Shown here: positions 41,854 to 54,100 of the stretch, one piece after another
Layout of the letters: every line of letters starts with the position of its first letter
Numbering within the stretch: the first letter of the stretch is position 1
DNA from: Dermatophagoides farinae
Taxonomy: Eukaryota > Arthropoda > Arachnida > Sarcoptiformes > Pyroglyphidae
Assembly: GCF_024713945.1 (NCBI RefSeq)
Contig: NC_134677.1
Location: forward strand, 3,661,001-3,725,000
DNA length: 64,000 nucleotides
Reading direction: 5' to 3'
The notes under the pieces: generated by a model
What the model was told of the DNA's origin: nothing
Database searches by the model: none
The model's input: the letters and a program-made list of their open reading frames with translations, nothing else
Translations under genes and position numbers: made by a program

Positions 41854-44640
41854 TCAGGTAAAGAATGTCATCAATGCTATCGGTGGCAATAACATAACCA
41901 TCAATGAATAAATAGTTGAACGTAAAAATCCTACAATTGAAAATGATGATCCAGACATTTGATTCGGAATGGCCGATGTCCATAGTTTACGTAATCGGGA
42001 CATCATATTGGTGAAAAATAAATGATTAGATTGCACAATCGATGCTGATGGCCTTATAACTGGCATCGGTGGTGCATTTATAGCATGAAACAATGATGGT
42101 CGTTTCGTATATAATGGTGTGGGTGTTGTTGTTGATGTTGTCGACAATTTTTGTGGTTTGTACGTATAAACTATTGGCAATTTGGATATTTTCTTCGTAA
42201 TGGTTGATGGTGGTTCCGTTGTCAACGTCGTCATTGTTGTCATGTTGTATGGTGAAGATGTTGTTGCAAATAGATTGTAATCGTCTTGAATCATTGTATA
42301 GTTATTCTCTGATGGTATGGCCATCATTTCGTCATCAAAACGATCTGGCGCGTTTGTTGTTACACTTGGAATAAACCAAGGTGATGTTGTTTGTGATTGC
42401 CAATTGTTACCACCAACACCGGTTATAATTGGATAACCTGGATATGATGTTGTTGTTCGTATTGGGAATTTTGGTTTCGGTCGACCTTCTTTCATTGGCA
42501 CTAGAATATTATTATGAACGATCGTTGTATTTATTGGTAATTGTATAATACCACTGGCTGAATATGGGGGATCTATAACAGTCAATGTAGCCGATTTAAT
42601 CTCTTCCGGTTGTTTTACACGATAACCGGCTATATTGGAAAAACTTATTGATGTTCGTCGTGATGGCATAGCGGTAGTAGTTGGATAATTGAATATCGTA
42701 GCATAAGGTGGTTTGAAAGTATAACGACTTGTCGCCGGTTTCTGTGTGATTGGTTTTCGCCTGAGAGGTTTGATGTGATTATTTTTGAAAACAATTATTG
42801 TTGGATCATCGAGATTTTGTTTTTGTTTCTCAAGCGCCATTTCATCGTTATCATAATTATTATTTGGTCCATTGTATAGATCGATTGGATTCGATGTTGT
42901 ACGATTATATTGTTGAAGTTGTTCTTTGAATTCTTTTAGAAATTCGATTGAGTTATCATCCATGGTTGTTCCGCTCTCAACCATTGTAAATGTAGTGGAT
43001 GGGTTTTCGGTAATCAGCGTAACTGATGGATCACTATTTGCATCCATGTTGAGTGGATTTGATGTGATTAGTTGACCATGGTAGTCATCACTATGAACAC
43101 TCCAGGTGGCAACCTGTTCATTACCATCATGCTGAGGTCTCATAGTTGTTGATAAGAATTGTTGAGCCGTTTCTGTTGTTAGATTTGCAATGGTTGTTGT
43201 CGTTATCATCATAGAAGGCAAATTAGTTGAGATAAATTGTGCTTTTGTTGTTGCCAAAGGAATTCGACCATTGGTCACAGTTGATCGACGATTATCGAAT
43301 GATTTATTTGTGACAGATGTCGATGTTGTTGTGATGAATGATGATGATGATGATGATATTTGTGGTACATGAGTAGATGGAAACAATGATGATGATGCAG
43401 CATATGAAGTGGGCATCTGATTATCATCATCATCATCTTGATTCTCCAATGGTTTCAACGGTTTAGAGGGAATTGGTGATGATGTTACTACCACCATTGG
43501 TTTTGTACTAAGCTTATTCTGTTGTTGTTGATGTTTCTGTTTCCATTGTGCTAAACTCATCATTGTTGATGGTCGATGATTATTTTTGATCGGCACAAAT
43601 TCCAATTCATCGATCATAAATGGTGGTGAAAGCCGATTTGGATCACCATATGTTTGTATGGAAAATTTCGTTGTCATAGGTTTATCATTTTTTGTGTTAG
43701 ATTGCTGTTTAGAATTCTTATGTACAATCAAAATATTGTGGGCAATTTTCGTATTGTTTAGACCATCATCGATGACATTCAATGTTGGTGATGAAAGATG
43801 ATCACTTATACTACCACTAACAGTGGTTTGATCATTTTGATCATAATCATCCAATGTTATGATATCATTGTTATACCAAAGTGGATCATTGTCGTTTCTT
43901 CGTGAAGATTTATCGATCGTTTTATTCAATCGGACAGTCTGATTAGTGGCCAATGATTCTATCGTTTTTGCTGTTCTAGTAATATTGTCCGATTGTTTTG
44001 ATTGTTGTAATTTTACTTTAGGACGTAATCGTTCATTCAGAGTGGATGTAAATTGATGAAGTAAGGAATGTTGATTCTTAATCAATTTTGTTATCAATCG
44101 TCCAGTAAATGATGATGATAAAGTCGATTGATTAGATGTTTGCAGTCTTGAAGGTAGTAAATATCCATTCAACAAAGATGATGATGATTGCTTTTGACGA
44201 CCATTGATTGATGAAGTCGAACTACGACGATCCATTTGTAGACGACCAAATCGAATTTGTATCGGTGATAACAACGATGATAATTGACGTTTGTTTCGTA
44301 TATTAAAACGACGACGACGATGATGATGATGATGATTATGATGATCATCATTATTGTCTTTTGGCAATGGATGTATAATGGGAAAATCATAATCAAACAT
44401 TGCTACCGTTGTCGATGACGATGATGATGACAATGGTTGACTGGTTCTTGGTAACATACCATTCATCATCATCATCATAGTCGCTGTTGGTGAACTTTCG
44501 ACAATATGGATAATGGCCAATAATAATATAAATAATAATGATCGTAAACTTGGACAACGAACATCATGACGATGATGATTATGATGAAATGATTGTGAAA
44601 AAGCCATATTGTTATCATTGTTGTTTATGATGGCAAACAT
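41854..44640 (-). CDS. Unrecognised mucin-like secretory protein, probably GPI-anchored, about 928 aa
   Basis: One long open frame without introns. The first in-frame ATG after the upstream non-ATG extension is 44640; a second at 44607 is also possible. A signal peptide is evident: RSLLFILLLAIIHIVESSP. The body is dominated by Thr, Ser, Pro, Asn and Asp, with many TTT/STT tracts, consistent with heavy O-glycosylation, and short basic patches such as HHHHRRRRF and RNKRQL. The repeated pattern of Pro-rich segments ending in TTxPxYxTKRP resembles arthropod cuticular or mucin-like proteins. The last 25-30 residues, SLMVMLLPPIALMTFF, are hydrophobic and terminal, as in GPI-anchored precursors. There is almost no Cys, so it is not a chitin-binding peritrophin. 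I recognise no named family. Frame length and composition make it very unlikely to be chance. Confidence 0.75.
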   Translation of the reverse strand: MFAIINNNDNNMAFSQSFHHNHHRHDVRCPSLRSLLFILLLAIIHIVESSPTATMMMMMNGMLPRTSQPLSSSSSSTTVAMFDYDFPIIHPLPKDNNDDHHNHHHHHRRRRFNIRNKRQLSSLLSPIQIRFGRLQMDRRSSTSSINGRQKQSSSSLLNGYLLPSRLQTSNQSTLSSSFTGRLITKLIKNQHSLLHQFTSTLNERLRPKVKLQQSKQSDNITRTAKTIESLATNQTVRLNKTIDKSSRRNDNDPLWYNNDIITLDDYDQNDQTTVSGSISDHLSSPTLNVIDDGLNNTKIAHNILIVHKNSKQQSNTKNDKPMTTKFSIQTYGDPNRLSPPFMIDELEFVPIKNNHRPSTMMSLAQWKQKHQQQQNKLSTKPMVVVTSSPIPSKPLKPLENQDDDDDNQMPTSYAASSSLFPSTHVPQISSSSSSFITTTSTSVTNKSFDNRRSTVTNGRIPLATTKAQFISTNLPSMMITTTTIANLTTETAQQFLSTTMRPQHDGNEQVATWSVHSDDYHGQLITSNPLNMDANSDPSVTLITENPSTTFTMVESGTTMDDNSIEFLKEFKEQLQQYNRTTSNPIDLYNGPNNNYDNDEMALEKQKQNLDDPTIIVFKNNHIKPLRRKPITQKPATSRYTFKPPYATIFNYPTTTAMPSRRTSISFSNIAGYRVKQPEEIKSATLTVIDPPYSASGIIQLPINTTIVHNNILVPMKEGRPKPKFPIRTTTSYPGYPIITGVGGNNWQSQTTSPWFIPSVTTNAPDRFDDEMMAIPSENNYTMIQDDYNLFATTSSPYNMTTMTTLTTEPPSTITKKISKLPIVYTYKPQKLSTTSTTTPTPLYTKRPSLFHAINAPPMPVIRPSASIVQSNHLFFTNMMSRLRKLWTSAIPNQMSGSSFSIVGFLRSTIYSLMVMLLPPIALMTFFT

Positions 44641-44830
44641 ATAGAACTTGAATGTTGAGTATTCTTTATTGCTACCGGTAATTCTTGTTGATTTTTGCAA
44701 ATTTTTATCATTTCCCGGATCATTATTATGATTGAATTGACTAAAAGTGTTATATAGAAAAAAAAGAGAAAAACAATTAGACTAATCGTTATTTTTGTTT
44801 ATATTAAATATTATTGAAGTGTGTTATTCA

Positions 44831-44864
<34 letters not shown>

Positions 44865-47213
44865 ACCTGCTAAATATTTGAAAATCTTTAATTTTTCTTT
44901 ATTTGCAATTCTGATGAGGTAATTTTTTTGAATATAAGTTATTTACATATTTTTCAATCATTTTTCAGCTTATTAATACTTTTGGTAACCGTTATTATTT
45001 TTTCTACTTTTTTATTTATTGAAAATGTATGTGTGGTTTGTTTGTCTGAAATATAAAATAACAATCAGTCGATTGGAAAATCGTTCCGAATAAATGATTG
45101 AATCCAATCTGACTGGCTTAATGATGATGATGATGACAATCAAAATCATTCAAGCCAAGCTATATCATTTGAAATCAGTCATTATTTTCTCGTTCAATTG
45201 TGGCTGATGAATAGAAGAATGAAGAATGAATAACCTACCTGTTGGTTGGTTTCAATTGTACAAATTTTTTTTACTCCAGAAAATAATTTACACACACACG
45301 CAAATACAATCGTTTGATGGTTTAAAATCTGAACATTAATAATGACATTCAGAACTAAAAGTTTGTCCGACCGATATTTTGAACAAATGTAAGAATGTGT
45401 GTTTATGTGTGTGTTGGTTACAGATAGACAAAACAGGTATAGTTCGTATGAATAAGAAGAAAAAAAACTAACTAACTGTCAACTTCGATGAACAAAATGT
45501 CACAACTATGTCAAATGTTTCAAGTTGTATACAACTATTATTAAACAATGGACAAACTATTTTCATAAAACCATCCGACTGACCGACAAATATATATTGT
45601 TTGAGCAATCTACTGCTCCAATTTCTCTCTCGATTATTAATATTAATATTTTTCTTTATTTATTCACAACAATTGTCTTTCCATTCTCTTTGTCATTATC
45701 ATCATAAGATCGTGATGATGATGATGGTGATGATCATATGATAACATGTCTGTTTCTTATTCTTCAGGGATATATAACACTCACTTTCTGGGTTATATTA
45801 GCTGAAAATTTATTCATAGCTCTCCTTTTCTTTTTTTTTCATTGGACATCCCTTAGAAATAGAATCTATCCATCAGTATGATAATGCATTATTTAAATAT
45901 TTGTCATCAAGTCTGTAATGAACAACATATTCATTGCACTTATTTATTGTTACATTGGAAAAAAATTGTAGAAAATAAATAGACAAAAATATTCATCATC
46001 CTATTAACCGTTTATAAGAAGATAATGATGACAGTAATCAATTTGAACATTGATACAGAAAAATATATTTCGATAGTTGTAGCCAATCAAAATATTTCAT
46101 CTCATATAATATAATAAATATATGTAACATTTAATCATACTGTAAATATATAAAAAGATAAGGCTAATATTTTTTCCTTGATTTTACTGACCAAATCATC
46201 ATCAATAATCGTTTATTATAAAAAAAAGAAAAAATTCAACGGCACTCCGTTTTTTTCTTCTTTTCTTGTTATAAACACATTATCTCTCCATTATTATTAA
46301 AGGCGTTCAATGAGTGTGTGAAAAGGTAATTTATTTTTTAGACACAGTTTTTGATGTTGATGATGATGATGATCATCATCATCATTGATTTAATCGATGA
46401 TCATCATGATTGGTGCATTTTAACTTGCTTGTCTTGATTCCGATAATCAATGATGATGTTGAAAGCAAATATATATATAGAATCAACGTATATATGTTCC
46501 TTTCGCTTTTTTATTATTATTAATAGCTGCTACGTTGTTGTCCGAAAGTAGAAAGCAGAGGGTTGACATCAATTTTCATGAAAAGTTTATTTTTTAAACT
46601 TTCATTTCACGTCTATTCAGCCGGACATTTGAACATACAAGAATATATACAGGAAATGGGCTTGCCGGACAAAATGTTATCCATGTCAAAACCAGAAGAA
46701 AAAGAAAATATTAACTAAAAGGATTATATGATGATAAAAAATGTTTGTCACGCATTCAAAGTGTTGGACAATAAGTTTTTATCAAATTTTTTTTTTGTTT
46801 TGCTTTTTTTATGGATCAATTTGATGATGTCATCATTGTGAAGATAGTTTGAGTTTTTTTTGCACTATAGAACCAAAAAAAAAAAAAAAAAATACGGCAT
46901 GGAATATATCTACGTGAGTTGTAAATCAAATAAACTTGTTGTTGTTGTTGTCATTTGTTACAACAATTTCGAATGCATAAGAACTTGAAAATTTCAAGTG
47001 TCAGAAAATGCTTGATTTTTTTCTTCCCCTTCCAATATTCTTCAAGCAGAACAAAAAGGGGTTTGTTATTTGTTTGTTTTAATGTGTGTGTGTGTGTTTG
47101 TTTGTTTGTTTGTTTGTGTGTATGAACATGTGAAAGCTGTTTGGCAGCTCAATCTTTACTTTGTATGAAAGATAGATAGATAGATAGAGATACCGTTTTT
47201 TTTTTTAAAAAAG
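44641..47213. other. Intergenic DNA, no gene seen
   Basis: The 5' end and promoter of the mucin-like gene should lie in the first few hundred bases. The rest is AT-rich, with an AAC run at about 44840-44867, ATG runs near 45123 and 46352-46385, a poly(A) run at 46875-46892, a TTG run near 46938 and TG/TTTG repeats at 47083-47120. No credible exon is seen. Confidence 0.55.
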
Positions 47214-47620
47214 CCACGCGCCTATACCATATATATCTACTAGTCTATGTCGCTTAGAGTAACTGGCTATGCTTTTACACTCTGCAAGTGCTTGCACTGT
47301 GTACTTGCACTGGGTATTAACTTGGCATTTAATGCGACGAAGCTGAGTCGGGCATTCATACTTATTTTCAGTACAAACATAACTATTTGATACTTTTGGC
47401 TGGATACCAAGTAGGGGGGGCGGCGCAGCCGTCCCCACCTACGGGTATCCAGCTCTATTGACATCAAGAATTCATACCTTTGGCTGGGTACCAAGCAGGG
47501 GGGGCGGCGCAGCCGCCACACCTGCGGGTATCCAGCTATATTTACCGTCAGGAGTCAGCCCCGCAGGGCCAGCCTGGGGCAGGCGCGAAGCGCCTGCACT
47601 GGGCTGGTTATTTGTATATG
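47214..47620. repeat. GC-rich island with tandem structured hairpins (possible mobile-element fragment)
   Basis: The base composition changes abruptly from AT-rich to roughly half GC for about 400 bp. A 63-bp unit occurs at about 47391 and again at 47475 (84-bp period). Each copy folds into a long hairpin. In copy 1 (47399-47453) GCTGGATACC pairs with GGTATCCAGC, GTAGG with CCTAC and CGGC with GCCG around a GCA loop. Copy 2 (47483-47536) keeps the stem although its sequence differs: GCAGG pairs with CCTGC. A third hairpin at 47569-47607 has GCAGGCGC, a GAA loop and GCGCCTGC. Short minus-strand frames here are translations of the repeats. Origin is unknown; a Helitron, foldback or other non-autonomous element are candidates. 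Confidence 0.7.
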
Positions 47621-47940
47621 ATGCTAATTAACGACACAGTTTTATTACTCCCAAGTTGATTGACGGAGATGAAAGACGATTGATTTTTCTATGTGTGTAT
47701 GTTTGGAAATGGCTATGATGCTTTTTTATGTTTGTTCAATTTTTAGCTTGTTAAGAATGAAAAAAAGAGAGGATTCGCACTATTTTTTCTTAAAAATAAA
47801 ACAAGAAAATATAGAAAAATTCAAAAATATAACAAATTTGAAAAAAGACTTTTACTCATCATTCTTATCATATATATAATGACTACTCGTTATTATTTGG
47901 CGGAAATGTTCAGTGTCCAATAAATCCAAGTTCAAATATT
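47621..47940. other. AT-rich spacer between GC-rich patches
   Basis: AT-rich DNA lies between the hairpin island and a second GC-richer patch. The 62-codon open frame at 47691 is Phe/Lys-rich and not credible. Confidence 0.45.
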
Positions 47941-48190
47941 CGAATGTATTCACTAGAGTGAGTTGCCGTAGGCGCGCAACACTAGTTGCCTTGAGCTCTT
48001 GACTACCGGCATGATTAAGTTATTAAAAAAACATGTTTTTTTTTATCTCTCACAAGTGTGTTATCCAGATAATCTCTAATTAAAGTATATATAAACCATC
48101 TACTATTTGGTTGTAACGTTGTGTAAAAATTTCAAAACAATCGTTCCAGTACTTTTGGACTTTTGAGGTCATTTTATCTGGATTCGAATT
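47941..48190. repeat. Possible transposable-element remnant with short hairpin
   Basis: GTTGC and GCAAC form a short hairpin at about 47962-47980, immediately followed by ACTAGT. About 110 bp on, AAAAATTTCAAAACAATCG and TTCCAGTACTTTTGGAC resemble a conserved stretch often seen near the ends of arthropod Helitrons and LINEs. A TTATCCAGATAA / TTTATCTGGAT pair brackets it. This is suggestive only. Confidence 0.3.
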
Positions 48191-51100
48191 TTTTTAAATC
48201 CAATCCTCTCATCTCTTCATAGCTTTTCTATTACGATTGAATTTTATTTTTTTGGGATTGATTTTTTAACTTTAATTTCTAAAAATAGAATATTATATCG
48301 ATTGTTTTGAAAGAATTTATTTGTACCACAATCAGGAAAAAAATGATGATTACCTGGTAATTGATTTTCGAAAATTGTCATTGCATTTTGGCTGTCGATG
48401 GAGATGAAATTGATAGTTATATTGATGATGAAAATGGGACATTTTTTCGCTTTTGTTAATTTTTTTTTCTGGTGAAGACCTTAATGATTGGTTTTTTTTC
48501 TTGGCTTAAAATCGGCCTTTTCGATTATTCGAAGACTACTGTAATTATTCTTGTTGTTGTTGCTTTAGTTAATGTATATATATATACTAGGGTGAATGTT
48601 GTTGTTATTCATGCATGATAAATTTGAATTCAAATAAAATGTCTACGAAATGATAATAGTGATGATAGTAGTAGTGGAGGTGAACTTGTTAGCATTTCAC
48701 CTACAAATGGATTTTGTTGTTGTTGTTTTGTATTCTCTTTTTTTGTTGTTGTTGTTGTTACTTCTGCTGTTGTCATTGAATAAAGATCATTGTTAATGGC
48801 ACCTTTTGAATCAATCAAACGTTGATCGATTATTATTATTATTATTAATATAGCTATGGATGAATGTCATTTTCGTTTACGTTGATTGATTTTTTGGGTC
48901 TGATTTGACGATGGGCTTTACTACTTATCTTTCATTCGAATTACAATTTTTTTTGTTGGCCTATTCATAAACACACACACACACACAAACATACATGATG
49001 ATTATATGATGGACATACGGTTGCAATCCAAAAAGAAAAGAAAAAACTAATCGTTATCAAGTCGTATATTGAATAACCAGATGTTTAGTCGAATTCAATC
49101 AAATCAATCGACAAACTGTACATATAAAAAAAACTGGAATGACAAATGAGATTGTATATACAAATAAATGAATAAGCTTAATAAGAAGAATTTTTTTTTT
49201 CATTCACTATTTCTTGTGTGGTTGATTTGATTTATTTTTTTTTTCATTGAAAAGAATTAATTTTTTTTTCTCTTTGACTATTGTGCTTTCATCATCATCC
49301 CATGTGACCAAATTGTAGCCTTTGTCATTGTTGAAATAATAATAATAAATTGTTCGAATAAAATAATATGCAAAGTATATATAACAATTTGATCAACATT
49401 TCGATTCGAAAAAAAATGATTTTGTATAGCTGGTCATTTTTATAGTCTACTGTCTATTTGTTGATTCTTAAACACTATGTACTTCGATGTATTGTTGTTG
49501 CTGATGATGGATGAATTGATTTTGGGTAGAAAAACATTGGCGATTTTGATTGCTTATATTATTATTATTATTTGTTGTTGTTGTTGTTGTTTTTTCTTTA
49601 TACAACATTTATTGGTTTCGACACCTACGCTGCACTTCACTTAGAACACAAAAAAACACACACACACATACATACAAACAAACAAAAAAAATGAACAGAA
49701 TAAATGCAGACCTTCAATGATGATGTATAGAATAGAAAAAAAAATGATTTAGACAAAACACAGGATCGAAATTGATGTAATGAAATTGGATCTGGGATTT
49801 TTGTGATTTTTTTTTGTTCGATTTCGGAACAAGTTGGTTTTCAAGCAGAGAAAAAAAAAGATTATGGTTAAAATGAAATGATGATTAGATTCTTTTGTTT
49901 CATGATGATGATAATGAAAATTTCATATTTTTTGGGCGTTTGATTTGAATGAATATCGAATTTTTTTTATTCGCTGTTGTTTGTCGGCGTTGGTTATGGT
50001 TGAAAAGTTTTTTTGTTTTGTTTTGTTTCAGTTCATTTTATAATTCACTGATTGTTTTTTTTTCTGCTATCATCTTTTTGGCAACATAAGCTCTTTGGTT
50101 TTTTTTATTTGTTGAATGATGGATTCGTTTTTTTTCATCAAATTGTAACAAAATGTGAAAATAAAGTTTGTAACATACAAACACACACGTATAGAATGCG
50201 ATGATATAACTGAAAATCAATATTTGCCGCTCGTGCTTGTAGCATAGAATGGAATTGATACTGAATTGAATCCAGTATCGTGTGGTTCGACTGCACAACT
50301 AGTTCATGCAATCAAATAACAATGGTGACAATGTCATTTTGCTTTTAACCAACTTTTTTTCCATCATTCTCATCATTATCATCACTAAAAGAAAATCTTA
50401 GCCACAGACAAGATACACCACCATCACCAACAATACCGTGATGTTTTTTCTCATCTTTTCTTTTCCTTTTTTTTGGAGTTTTTTCTTTCTCTCTCTCTCT
50501 CTCTTACTTCATTCATATCCCTTGACCAGAATTATCAACAACAAAAGGAAAAAAAGAAGAATGAGAAATTCGCATCAACCCCCCTTCTCCAAACACACAC
50601 ACACGATAAAGATTGAAATAAAAAAAACGGTATGAGAGAATCCCATATATTAACTTGAGAAAAATTGTTGTTTGGTAAAGAGAGTACCATATTATGTGTG
50701 CCAGAAAGAATGAGAGCAACAAGAAAAAGTCTCTATCTATCTCTCTCTCTCTTGTCCTCCTCTTTTTCTTTGAAAATCAGTCAGTGAGTCAGTCAGACAG
50801 TCGTTAGCTTTGGAAAAAAATTTATTGAATCGAATCCCAAACTCATCATATCCAAACCGTCAATGTCATGGTATATTACCATACTATACATACAAATTCT
50901 CTGATTTTTGACTCTCTTTATTTCACGGTCAAGGGCGTCCATTAAAGTACAATGGTGATGTATCCCAAAAAATCTTAAAGGCACAAGATCTAAAGATAGT
51001 GCCCACATCCATTTTGAAAACACAACAAAAAGAAGCTTAGAAAAAAAGAGAACGCAATAGAAAAAAATGGAGATAATCCACACATAAACATAAACACTAA

Positions 51101-54100
51101 AAACTGGCATCATCATCAAGATCAAATCGATCAACCTAGAAAAATGTGAATGCAAAAAAAAAATTTCATTGTCTTTTTTTTATTTTCTTTCCCGCTATGT
51201 TTGTTTGTGTTTGTGTAAGGGTCATCAACAACTGAGCAAAAAAAATAAAGAGAGAATTGGCTTCTCATTTGAAAGTGGTCATTTTATACTTCATCTTTTT
51301 CTCTTTTAGATGACCTGATCTGGTTGTGTCCATTTTCTCATTCTCTCTTTCGGTTATATAACAGTTTTCGATTGTTCATAACAAAATACCTATGGTTGTT
51401 GATTTGTTTATTGTCGGCAATTTTTTTTTTTATTTTTACCTGATTAAAAAAAAATCTAAATTTCACCTATATTTTACCATGCACATATATTTCACAACTA
51501 CTGGCTGTCAAGTCTAGCCAATATCATAAGTATCACTGTATCGAGAGAATATATTGGCCAGTATACAAAAAAAAAGAAATAAATGAGATTAGACCATATT
51601 TTTATCGACTTTGATGAATTGAATTGATAATTGGAAAAAAAATTGAAGAATATTTCACTTGAATTGATAGGCGGTAAATTTGATCAAGATTAAGCCCCTC
51701 GTATACGTATCATTTATGTGGAAGGATAGATAAGTCTTTTTTTAGTGTGTTTTTTTTCATTCAATCACAAAAACTTTATTTTATTTTTTTATTTTTATTA
51801 ATAATCAATAAAATAATCAGAATAGATCAGATTTATGGCCACGAAAAAAAAGAAATTCAATTATAATGGCTAGGCTATTGTTGAAAACAGAAAAAAAAAA
51901 TTTTCTTTGATATAATAATAATAATAATTTCCAAACAATTATCTTCAACTATTTTTGCAAAGCAACGGAAATTAATTTTTTTTCCATTTAATAATAATTT
52001 TTACCATAAACAATGAAATGAATCTTTGCCAATGAACTTTATGAACGATTATATGATTTATATTATATAAGAATAAAAATAACAATAATAATAATAATGT
52101 CAAACATAACATTGACCCTTAAAAAATATATAAAACTCCAACAAATATGGCCTGAATTTTATTTTTTCTTCAAATAGAAAAAAAAATACTGTAGTCATCT
52201 ACAATATATATAGAATAATGATAATGATAATCATAACATCAAATATCATTCAATAGCAGTATCTAAAATGTTTATGAGGTTCATCATAATATGCCGGTTA
52301 CACATAGCATATATATGTGTGTAGAATAATTTTTTTTCATTTTTTTCAATCCATCCAATCCTATTATTATTATATGGGTCGTCATCTTCTTTTTACCTTC
52401 CATCATCATCATGATCGATTTGGTTTTCAATCTTTTTTTTAAGAAAAAAAAATCCTCAAAGAAAAATAAAAAGCAAGAGACAAAAAAAAATAATAATAAT
52501 AATAAAATATCGGGCGTCATTCCTTAAAAATGGGGTAATTTTCATTCTCAAATATCGGAAAAAAATCAACTAAAAATTCGTAATTCTTTTGTGTATACAA
52601 AAGAAGTTCTTAGCTAGATAGAGCTAGGGTGAAAGCTGTTTTGATTGTTCTCATCATTGTAAAATTACATCAAACCGATCGACCACAACAACAACAACAA
52701 CAACAACAACGACAACAGGCACCATATAACATACAAAGCCAATATATACGATCTCGACCGAAATAAATAGAAAAAAAACAACGAATTTCACCCGACCAAC
52801 AACAACAACAATAATAAAAAATGATCCGGGTATTTTATGGTGCCAGCCCATATATCTCATAAATGAATTCAATTGCCGGTTGATTGTTGAATTTGTTCGA
52901 TTGGAACGATTTGAAACCTGTTTTTTCTTACGTACAACTGTTCGTTTTAAATGTGATATTTGTTTGGTTTCATATATGAAACGGGAAAGAAAATTTTCAT
53001 CAATGGCAATAATGATGATGATGATTATTATCGTCAAGCCATTCGAGAGCTGCCATCTATGTACATCAATTAATGATCACATTATGATTATCGACACATA
53101 TCTTACCATCGAATACAACCACAAGAATTTTTCATAACAATCAGAAATCATTAGAATCATGGCTTTTTGGATCAATTAATGTTTGTGAGAAATATAAAAA
53201 AAAATTCAACATTAATCAAAATCCTTTTTAAATTGATGGGAGAAGTTATTATTAATGATCTTTATTGATTTTTCTTTTAAAACTTTGAATATTTTATATT
53301 TTTGATTGTTTTTTTCAAAATTCCCATATTCTACCACATTTTTAATTTATAATTTTGTCTATAGCAATAATAGCAATGTAATCCGCTTTATTCGAATGAA
53401 TGTATACAAAACTATAGTCATGTGTATGAACAAACCATCCTTATCAAACCATAATCAAGTATAAATAAAAAACAAATCATATGTAGTTTTTTTTTTTGGA
53501 AACATAATTATCGGCAAAGCAAAAAAAAAATGAAAATGAGAAAAATATCGCCTCTCGTCATTCATACTCTTTCCTTCATCAATATGGATGATGATATTAA
53601 TTTTTGTCAAATTATATTAGTTTGGTTTGTAATACTATTATTATGATGATATGATGGTATGGTTTGATTTTTTTTTTTTTTTTTGGCGATCCATCCACAT
53701 ATCTATCTGCCATGCGGAATTTGATTTCAAGTGTAGGAATAGTCATCATAATGGATTGCTATATTATAATATCCTAGCTTTTTTTTGCTTGTTTTTGTTT
53801 GCATGAAATTCTCGTTTTCATTATCAAAGCTTTGTATAATCTAGTTTTTTCGGTTGTTTATTGTGCATTGATATCATGGTCGTAGTTGTCTTGTTGTTGT
53901 TGGTTTGTTGTTTAGTAAAGATGATAGAGTTGAGCATAAAGGGAATCGCAAAGAATTTTTTTTCTTTTTATTATTCAAAAAAAAAAAAATAAAATATATG
54001 GTCGTCCACTATAGCTGTTGTTTTGTGGTAGTTTCTAATGAATTTTTTTTTTGTTTTGTTTTTTTTCGATCGAATACGCTGAAAATGTGTGTGTGCGTAT

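Noticed and set aside
47205-47521. Two overlapping minus-strand open frames in the GC-rich island
   Set aside because: They are translations of the hairpin repeats in two frames; each repeat unit gives the same peptide pattern, and there is no start context or homology I recognise.
47214-48190. Horizontal transfer from a bacterial symbiont (Wolbachia or Cardinium are common in mites)
   Set aside because: The patch has higher GC but no bacterial coding frame or rRNA; those symbionts are themselves AT-rich, and the flanks are continuous host-like DNA.
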